Source of the DNA: Streptomyces sp. MJM8645
GTDB taxonomy: Bacteria; Actinomycetota; Actinomycetes; Streptomycetales; Streptomycetaceae
Assembly (NCBI RefSeq): GCF_001625365.1
Contig: NZ_LJJF01000003.1
Span: 1-64,000 of the forward strand
DNA: 64,000 nucleotides
Reading direction: 5' to 3'
The notes below the pieces were generated by a model that saw nothing but the letters and a program-made list of their open reading frames with translations, had not been told where the DNA came from and did no database searches. Numbering within the stretch: position 1 is the stretch's first letter; every line of letters starts with the position of its first letter. The position numbers were made by a program, and so were the translations under genes. Below are positions 58,568-64,000 of this stretch, piece after piece.

Positions 58568-59332
58568 GTGAACGGCTTCGAGTACCTGCTCGGCATGCTG
58601 CTGGCCCAGCCCGTACGGGCCCGGGACGCGCTGCGCGCCCGCCTGCCCACCACCCGCCGGCTGCGCGCCCTGGCCTCCTCGCCGCAGGTCGAGGCGCTGC
58701 GGGCCGCCGAGCGCGAGCGGATCCGCCGGATGGTCGAGGGCCTGGCCGCGGTGGGGGGCGTGACGCACCTGCTGACCCGCGTCGCCGACCACTGCGACCG
58801 CCCCGCCTCGCTCGGCCTGCTCACCACCACCGCCGAGGGCCGCGGCGTGCTGGTCTGCCGGATGAGCGCCGCCGCCTACTTCGCCACCGGCGAGGACATC
58901 ACCGCCGTCCTGCCCAGGATCGAGGCGGCGGGCCTGGCCGACTGGGGCTTCCCGAACACCTGGGGCGACGAACCGCCGTACTCACCGGGCACGGTCGCCT
59001 ACGCGCTGCGCTACCACCGCGACCGCGGCCTCTTCCCCGACGGCCGGCGGATGCCCGGCCCGAGCCTGTCCACCGCCGACGCCACCCTGGTCTGGGACCT
59101 GCCCGGCATCCCCCGCCCGGACCCGTACTGGCCACGCCTGGGCAGCGACGTGTACTTCCGGCACGAGCAGATCCCGGCAGACGGCGACCCGGCCGCGCTG
59201 CTGCGGGCCGCCCGCGCCGAGGGGCGGGGCCCGGTGCTGGTGCTCACCTTCGGCCGTGACTGGACGGACACCTGCACGTACCACGCCGTGCCGCGCGGGC
59301 GCGGGCGCAGACACGGGCGCGAACCGGGCTGA
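58568..59332 (+). CDS. Hypothetical protein
   Basis: 254 residues from GTG. Two helical regions (EYLLGMLLAQPVRARDALR, ERERIRRMVEGLAAVGGVTHLL) precede a mixed region with RGVLVCRMSAAAYFATGEDI, DWGFPNTWGDEPPYSPGTV, and a C-terminal TFGRDWTDTCTYHAVPRGRG. No domain was recognised. It is followed by a hairpin terminator and convergent bL37 gene. Confidence 0.6.
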   Translation: MNGFEYLLGMLLAQPVRARDALRARLPTTRRLRALASSPQVEALRAAERERIRRMVEGLAAVGGVTHLLTRVADHCDRPASLGLLTTTAEGRGVLVCRMSAAAYFATGEDITAVLPRIEAAGLADWGFPNTWGDEPPYSPGTVAYALRYHRDRGLFPDGRRMPGPSLSTADATLVWDLPGIPRPDPYWPRLGSDVYFRHEQIPADGDPAALLRAARAEGRGPVLVLTFGRDWTDTCTYHAVPRGRGRRHGREPG

Positions 59333-59341
59333 GCGCCCGGT

Positions 59342-59367
59342 GCGGCCGGGGGCGGCGCCCCGGCCGC
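59342..59367. terminator. Bidirectional hairpin terminator
   Basis: GCGGCCGGGG and CCCCGGCCGC form a perfect 10-bp stem with a 6-nt loop between the end of the hypothetical gene and that of bL37. Confidence 0.7.
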
Positions 59368-59384
59368 GCGCACGGTTCAGGCGC

Positions 59385-59462
59385 TCAGCACTGGGGCCGG
59401 CGGCCGTGGTTGGCCCCGCGCCGGGCCCGGGCCTTCTTCTTGCGGCGACGCTTCGACGACAT
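59385..59462 (-). CDS. Small ribosomal protein bL37-like
   Basis: 25 residues from ATG with GAGAGGAG five nt upstream. MSSKRRRKKKARARRG and the end ANHGRRPQC resemble the actinobacterial 50S protein bL37, a very basic peptide of about 24 residues with an NHGKRP-like end. It is easy to miss because of its size. It is the only typical housekeeping gene in this part of the window. Confidence 0.8.
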   Translation of the reverse strand: MSSKRRRKKKARARRGANHGRRPQC

Positions 59463-59575
59463 GGCCACTCCTCTCGCAACCAGGACACCCCCGGCCTCCA
59501 CCGTTCCACACCCGGCCCACACCGGCCCGCCGGGAGCGGCCGTCACGGGCCCCGGGCGGGGGCGGGGGCGGGGCC

Positions 59576-60091
59576 TCAGGCGGAGGCGGCGCTGCGGTCG
59601 AGGGCGGCGCGCCAGGCGGGGCTGTCGACGTAGTGGTTGTCGAAGCGCCCGGCGGAGGCGGCGATCGCGCCCGGGTCGGTCTCGCCGCGCATCACGCGGC
59701 CCAGCAGGCGCAGGTAGTCGAAGCGGTCCATGCCCGGGGTGAACACGAACAGGACGTCGGCCTCGGCGCCCGGGGCGGCGGCGAAGGCGTGCGGGGTGTG
59801 CGGCGGCACGGCGAGGAAGTCGCCCTCGCCCAGGATCGTGACCTCCTCGCCGACCAGTACCTGCAGCGAGCCGCCGATCACGAAGAACAGCTCCCACGCC
59901 CGGGTGTGGAAGTGCGCGGGGGCCCCGACGGCGCCCTTGGCGAAGGTGGAGCGGTAGCTGGTGAACCCGCCCTCGGTGTGCGCCGAGTCGGCGAGCAGGG
60001 TCATGGTGCTGCTCGGGTCGGCGCAGGTCTCGGCCTCGGCGTGGCGGGTCAGCACGGGGGCGGCGGTGGCGGTGTTGCTCGTCGTCGTCAT
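59576..60091 (-). CDS. Cupin-domain protein
   Basis: 171 residues from ATG. Cupin motif 1 is PAHFHTRAWELFFVIGGSLQVLVG, with His and Glu ligands, and motif 2 is GDFLAVPPHTPHAFAAAPG. The C-terminal half is helical. It resembles small quercetinase-like or regulatory cupins. A palindrome in front of it (60127) may be an operator. Substrate unknown. Confidence 0.88.
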   Translation of the reverse strand: MTTTSNTATAAPVLTRHAEAETCADPSSTMTLLADSAHTEGGFTSYRSTFAKGAVGAPAHFHTRAWELFFVIGGSLQVLVGEEVTILGEGDFLAVPPHTPHAFAAAPGAEADVLFVFTPGMDRFDYLRLLGRVMRGETDPGAIAASAGRFDNHYVDSPAWRAALDRSAASA

Positions 60092-60405
60092 GGGACCAGG
60101 CTAGGACCGGAAAGACCCGCCATCAGGTGGCAATTGAATGCCACTTTCACGGGTCAATTCCCGGGGCCGGCGGCCGCTGGCAGAACGGCCCGATGACGAC
60201 GGACGATCTTCTGCGACACCAGGACGAACGCCGGGCCGAGGCCGCGCCCGCCTGACCTGCCCGTCCGTGCTACTCCCCCGGGCCCGCCTCCCGTCAACGC
60301 GGACGGCGCGGGGGCATCCGTTCGGGGGGCGGACGTGCGGCGCGGGCCGCTGTGCCCGTAGCGTCGTCGCTGCACACGGCGTAGGACGCGGGGAGGGTGT
60401 CGGCG
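60092..60405. other. Intergenic region between divergent cupin and lipoprotein genes
   Basis: About 314 bp. The left part contains an 18-bp dyad, listed separately, in an AT-rich pocket (60115-60165). The right part is GC-rich with no gene seen. It likely contains both promoters. Confidence 0.4.
60127..60144. promoter_or_regulatory. Inverted repeat upstream of the cupin gene
   Basis: GTGGCA-ATTGAA-TGCCAC is a perfect 6-bp inverted repeat with a 6-bp centre, beginning 36 bp upstream of the cupin start. It is a plausible operator for a dimeric regulator (inference). Confidence 0.4.
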
Positions 60406-61239
60406 ATGGCGGGAGTGCCGGTCATGAGGGGTGGGCGGCGGCCCGGGCGGGCCGCCGCGGCCCTGGCGGTGGCGGCGGCGCTGCTGACGGCGTCCGCCTG
60501 CGGCGCCTCCCCCGTGCCGGACGGCGCGGCCGACGACGCGGTCGCCGCCGCCGACGGGCGGCCGCTCGCGCTGGTCTACCGGGGCCCGGCGGCCTGCGAG
60601 GGCTGCCCGGAGGCGGCACGGAAGCTGCTGGAGCGCGACGGCTTCGCGGTGCGCTACGTCGGGCCCGAGGAGCGGCTGCGCTTCGGCGCGGGCGTGCTGG
60701 CCGGCGCCGCGCTGTACGTGCAGCCGGGCGGCACCAACGGGCAGGAGGTGAGCACCGCGTGGGGCCTGCTGCAGCGCGACCCCGGCTTCTCGCCGGAGCT
60801 GGTGCGCGACTTCGTCCGGGGCGGCGGGCGCTACCTGGGCCTGTGCATGGGCGGCTACCTGGCCGGCGACCCGGGCTACGACCTCCTGCCGGGCGACTCC
60901 GGGCAGTACATCCACTCCCGGGGGGCGACCGTCACCGACGAGCAGGACCGCCTCGTCGACGTCGCCTGGCGCGGCCGCCCGCAGCGGATGTACTTCCAGG
61001 ACGGCCCGTACTTCGACGTCGACGGCCCGGGCGTGGACGTCCTGGCCCGCTATTCCAACGGCCGCGCCGCCGCCGTCACCGCCCCCTACGGCGCCGGCCG
61101 GGTGGCGGTCAGCGGCCCGCACCCGGAGGCCCCCGCGGACTGGTACCGCGACTACCACCTGCCCGACGAGTCGAAGACCGGCCTGGGCCTGGGCGACGAC
61201 CTGCTGCACGACCTGATGGCGGCGGCCCCCTCGTCCTGA
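60406..61239 (+). CDS. BPL_N-domain lipoprotein (glutamine-amidotransferase-like)
   Basis: 277 residues from ATG with GGGGAGG nine nt upstream. The signal peptide ends in lipobox TASAC. The domain reads LALVYRGPAACEGCPEAARKLL, LYVQPGGTNGQEVSTAWG and RYLGLCMGGYLAGDPGYD, the class-I GATase-like BPL_N pattern with a nucleophile-like Cys in GLCMGG. A glutaminase function is unproven. It should sit on the outer face of the membrane. Confidence 0.85.
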   Translation: MAGVPVMRGGRRPGRAAAALAVAAALLTASACGASPVPDGAADDAVAAADGRPLALVYRGPAACEGCPEAARKLLERDGFAVRYVGPEERLRFGAGVLAGAALYVQPGGTNGQEVSTAWGLLQRDPGFSPELVRDFVRGGGRYLGLCMGGYLAGDPGYDLLPGDSGQYIHSRGATVTDEQDRLVDVAWRGRPQRMYFQDGPYFDVDGPGVDVLARYSNGRAAAVTAPYGAGRVAVSGPHPEAPADWYRDYHLPDESKTGLGLGDDLLHDLMAAAPSS

Positions 61240-61274
61240 CGTTCCGTCAACTCGCCTGCGGGTGAGCTGCGGTG

Positions 61275-61742
61275 TCACGCCCGCTCGGCGGGTCCGGCGG
61301 GGAACTCGGCGCGCAGCCGGGTGCGGGTGCGCATCAGGATGCGGCCGAGCATGTTCCTGCCGGTGCCGGTGCGTCCGCGCCCCCAGTAGTGGTCGGTGCC
61401 GGTGTCCTCGACGAGTTCCTCGTCGCCGGTGGCGAGCAGGACGGCGCGGATGTCCGGGTGCTCCCGGAACTTGGCCGCCACCGCCCGGCGCATCACGTCG
61501 TCCTTGACGCGCTCCCAGTCGCGGCGCAGCGGTCCGGCCGGGTCGCGGCCCAGTTCGGCGGCGCGCAGCGGGGTGCGGGCGCGGCGGACGAGGTCGGCGT
61601 GGCGGGTGCCGGCGAACTTCTGGGCCTGGAAGTAGTGCTCGGAGGTGGGCCAGAGGTGTCCGTCGAGGTGGAGGGGGTGGGGGGAGAAGTTGGAGAAGCA
61701 GCCGTGCGGGGCTTCGTCGGCGCCGTAGAAGTAGATGGTCAT
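61275..61742 (-). CDS. NADAR (YbiA-like) family protein
   Basis: 155 residues from ATG. FYGADEAPHGCFSNFSPHPLHLDG, LWPTSEHYFQAQKFAG (with the conserved Glu) and DTGTDHYWGRGRTGTGRNMLGRILM are intact NADAR motifs. YbiA-like proteins hydrolyse N-glycosidic bonds of riboflavin intermediates; relatives process ADP-ribosylated molecules. Its role here is not known. It is convergent with the BPL_N gene. Confidence 0.92.
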   Translation of the reverse strand: MTIYFYGADEAPHGCFSNFSPHPLHLDGHLWPTSEHYFQAQKFAGTRHADLVRRARTPLRAAELGRDPAGPLRRDWERVKDDVMRRAVAAKFREHPDIRAVLLATGDEELVEDTGTDHYWGRGRTGTGRNMLGRILMRTRTRLRAEFPAGPAERA

Positions 61743-61849
61743 CGGGGCCTCGTGGAGGGGGTGTTGGCGGGAGCCGTACGGTCGCAGGCGTGCGGCCGCG
61801 CCCGCAACCGGTTTTCGTCCGGTCGCGGGCGCGGGTTCGACGGGCCTCG

Positions 61850-61882
61850 GCGCGGGCTCGGCGCGGGCTCGGCGCGGTGCCG
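61850..61882. repeat. 11-bp tandem repeat (CTCGGCGCGGG)
   Basis: Three near-perfect copies of CTCGGCGCGGG, the third slightly altered, lie between the NADAR gene and the end of the MMPL transporter gene. Confidence 0.55.
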
Positions 61883-61890
61883 GGCCGGGC

Positions 61891-64000
61891 TCAGTCGTGG
61901 GAGAAGCTGATCCTCGGCAGGACGCGGTCCAGCCAGGCCGGGGTGTGCCAGGCGGCGCGGCCGGTCAGGCGCAGCAGGACGGGCAGCAGGACGAGCCGGA
62001 CCAGGGCGGCGTCCAGCAGGACGGCGACGCCGAGCACGATGCCCATCTCCTTGGGCGGCAGCGGCCCGGACAGGGCGAAGGTGAGGAACACGGCGACCAT
62101 GACGCCCGCCGCGGCGAAGACGACCCGGCCGGAGTGGGCGAGGGCGCCGGTCATGGCCGCGCGGGGGTCTGCGGTGCGTTCGTAGTGCTCCTTGGCGGAG
62201 GCGAGCAGGAAGACGGTGTAGTCCATCGCGATGGCGAAGATCATCGCGAAGAAGAACACCGGTGCCCAGCCGTCCAGGAAGCCCTGCGGGGTGAAGCCGA
62301 GCAGGCCCGCGCCGTGGCCGTCCTGGAAGACGAGGCGGGCGACGCCGAAGGCGGCTCCGGTGGACAGCAGGCTGGCGGCGGTGCCGAGGGCGGCGATCAG
62401 CGGGGCGCGCAGGGCGACGAGCAGCAGCAGGAAGCCGAGGGCCATGACCACGCCGATGACCAGCGGGGTCTTCTCGGTGAGCAGGTGCTGGAGGTCGAGG
62501 TTCTCGACGGCGGCGCCGCCGACCAGGGCGTCGGTGGGCAGTTCGGCGCGCAGGGTGTGGACGGTGTGAGCGAGGTCGGGGCTGGAGGGGTCGACGGCGG
62601 GGACGGCCTGGATCATCGACCAGCCGGAGCCGTCGGCGGCGTCCTGGGCGGGCATGACGCCGGCGATGCCGGGGGTGGCGGCGGTGCGGGCGGCGGTGTC
62701 GGCGGCCTGGCCGGCGGGGGTGAGGATCTGCAGGGTGCCGGGGGCGCCGGGACCGAAGGCCTGCTGGACGGCGGTGTAGCCGGCGCGGGCGCTGGCGTCG
62801 CCGGGCAGGACGGTGATGGAGGGCATGGCGGTGCGCAGCCCGATCACGGGGGCGGCGAGGGCGATCAGTGCGGCGAGGGCGAGGGCGCCGTAGCGCAGGG
62901 GGTGCTGCCACAGGCGTTCGCCCCAGGCGGCGAAGCGCGGCGAGTGGTGTGCGCCGGTCCTGGCCCAGGGCAGGGCGAGGGCGTCGACGCGGGGGCCGAG
63001 CTTGCCGAGGACGGCGGGCAGCAGGGTGAGGGTGGCGGCGAGGACGAACAGGACGGCGAGCATGATGCCGCCGGCCATGGAGCGGAACGCCGGGGAGGGG
63101 ACGAGCATCACGGCGGAGAGGCTGACCAGGACGGTGGCCCCGGAGAGCAGGACGGCCTTGCCGGCGGTGTCCATGGTCTCGGCGACGGCCCGGGCGGTGT
63201 CCGGGGCGCGTCCCGTCCGGATGTCGCGGGCGCTGCGGGCGCTGCGGAAGCGGACGACGAGGAAGAGGGCGTAGTCGATGCCGAGGGCGAGGGCGAACAT
63301 CATGGCGAAGTTCATCGCCCAGACGGACACCGGGAACAGGTGGCTGACCAGGACCAGGGAGCCGGCGGAGGCGGCGAGGCCGGCCATGGTGAGCAGCAGG
63401 GGCAGGCCGGCGGCGACGAGGGAGCCGAAGGCGAGGACGAGGATGGCCAGGGTGACCGGCCAGGACATGAACTCGGACTTCATCATGGCGTCGTGGTTGG
63501 CCTTGTTGAAGTCGCTCCACAGGACGGAGGCGCCGGTGGCGTGGACGTCGATGCCGGGGGCGGAGAGGTCGGCGAGGGGTTTCTTGAGGTCGTCGGCGGC
63601 GCGGACCATGTCGTCCGGTGAGGCCTTGGCGCCGGCGAGCAGGACGGCGGTGCGGCCGTCGGGGCTGATGGTGGCGCCGGGCCGGGGGGCGATGACGGTG
63701 GAGACGCGGGGGTCGGCGGCGGCGAGTTCGCCGGCCTTGGCGATGACCTGCTGGACGGCGGGTTCGGTGACGGGGCGGTCGGCGGTGACGACGATCTGGA
63801 TCGCGGAGGAGGCGTTGCCGGCGAAGTGCTGTTCGGCGAGCCGGCGGACGGTGACCGACTCGGAGCCGTCGGCCTGCCAGCCGGCGCCGGACAGGGCGGT
63901 GGTGACCTGCGGGGCGAACGCGCCCAGCCCGATGACGACGAGCAGCCAGCCGGCCAGGACGGCCTTGACGTGGCGCACCGACCACAGGCCGAGCCGGCCG
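61891..64000 (-). CDS. MMPL-family transporter (5' end outside window)
   Basis: At least 703 residues, with the frame open to the right edge. RND-type layout: first helix (AVLAGWLLVVIGLGAFAP), large extracytoplasmic loop with VIAPRPGATISPDGRTAVLLAG, six-helix bundle with ALGIDYALFLVVRFRS, then a second loop and bundle with AIAMDYTVFLLASAKE. Conserved GIDY and AMDY (proton-relay Asp-Tyr) are intact. MMPL transporters in actinomycetes export lipids or metabolites. The start lies beyond the window. Confidence 0.93.
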   Translation of the reverse strand, partial: GRLGLWSVRHVKAVLAGWLLVVIGLGAFAPQVTTALSGAGWQADGSESVTVRRLAEQHFAGNASSAIQIVVTADRPVTEPAVQQVIAKAGELAAADPRVSTVIAPRPGATISPDGRTAVLLAGAKASPDDMVRAADDLKKPLADLSAPGIDVHATGASVLWSDFNKANHDAMMKSEFMSWPVTLAILVLAFGSLVAAGLPLLLTMAGLAASAGSLVLVSHLFPVSVWAMNFAMMFALALGIDYALFLVVRFRSARSARDIRTGRAPDTARAVAETMDTAGKAVLLSGATVLVSLSAVMLVPSPAFRSMAGGIMLAVLFVLAATLTLLPAVLGKLGPRVDALALPWARTGAHHSPRFAAWGERLWQHPLRYGALALAALIALAAPVIGLRTAMPSITVLPGDASARAGYTAVQQAFGPGAPGTLQILTPAGQAADTAARTAATPGIAGVMPAQDAADGSGWSMIQAVPAVDPSSPDLAHTVHTLRAELPTDALVGGAAVENLDLQHLLTEKTPLVIGVVMALGFLLLLVALRAPLIAALGTAASLLSTGAAFGVARLVFQDGHGAGLLGFTPQGFLDGWAPVFFFAMIFAIAMDYTVFLLASAKEHYERTADPRAAMTGALAHSGRVVFAAAGVMVAVFLTFALSGPLPPKEMGIVLGVAVLLDAALVRLVLLPVLLRLTGRAAWHTPAWLDRVLPRISFSHD

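Noticed and set aside
61735..63621. 628-residue plus-strand frame over the MMPL gene
   Set aside because: Gly/Gln/Asp-rich text antisense to a clear MMPL transporter; no family motif.

Overview
The window is chromosomal DNA from a high-GC actinomycete, most likely Streptomyces or Kitasatospora. Support comes from the extreme third-position GC, frequent GTG starts, ATGA/GTGA gene overlaps, actinomycete-specific families (SARP/NB-ARC regulator, XRE-DUF5753 plus DUF397, MAB_1171c-type membrane protein, ALF-repeat surface protein, LAXTG-like sorting signal) and a tiny bL37-like ribosomal protein gene. The mix of regulators, secreted enzymes, duplications and gene remnants suggests accessory rather than core DNA. 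Assignments come from reading the translations; no database search was run.

Layout. 1-10.4 kb: truncated SARP regulator, small secreted protein, P450 divergent from an Old Yellow Enzyme, SGNH hydrolase, then an OmpR-type two-component system divergent from a VanY-like carboxypeptidase and a membrane EEP phosphatase. 10.4-14.2 kb: a four-gene operon of paralogous single-pass membrane proteins. 14.4-18.6 kb: a perfect 26-bp palindrome, ABC transporter and DesK/NarL-type two-component system. 18.7-24.7 kb: SRPBCC protein, a gpsA paralogue, a graspetide remnant (5'-truncated ATP-grasp plus an intact PIMT-like methyltransferase), membrane protein, AraC regulator, Cys-rich protein and methyltransferase. 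24.8-31.4 kb: secreted factors (M4 metalloprotease, esterase, beta-trefoil protein with a possible aerolysin-like domain) around a LuxR/TrmB-like regulator. 31.5-33.8 kb: membrane protein plus a third two-component system. 33.8-40.2 kb: cyclophilin, lipoprotein, small overlapping genes, a three-repeat ALF surface protein, epimerase, DUF1330 protein and another secreted trefoil-like protein.

40.3-47.5 kb looks like a plastic island. It has a Nudix protein with a degenerate box and two small genes, an XRE-DUF5753 regulator followed by DUF397 genes in a duplicated block of about 0.7 kb, a methyltransferase, a DinB-fold protein, a broken IS5-type transposase, a GNAT enzyme and a small gene bracketed by 14-bp inverted repeats. 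47.5-53.6 kb: SDR plus MmyB-type regulator, DUF4253 protein, aldo/keto reductase, secreted trypsin-like protease and two small hypotheticals. 53.9-58.1 kb: an XRE / ImmA-IrrE protease / MAB_1171c membrane protein operon facing a sigma-like protein, a second XRE protein and a tiny membrane protein. 58.5-64 kb: hypothetical protein, bL37, cupin, BPL_N lipoprotein, NADAR protein and an MMPL transporter cut by the right edge.

Most of the window concerns sensing and the cell envelope: three two-component pairs, several one-component regulators, and many secreted or membrane proteins. The systems most worth follow-up are the four-paralogue operon, the XRE/ImmA/MAB_1171c island, the PIMT-graspetide remnant, the ALF-LAXTG protein and the trefoil/aerolysin-like protein.
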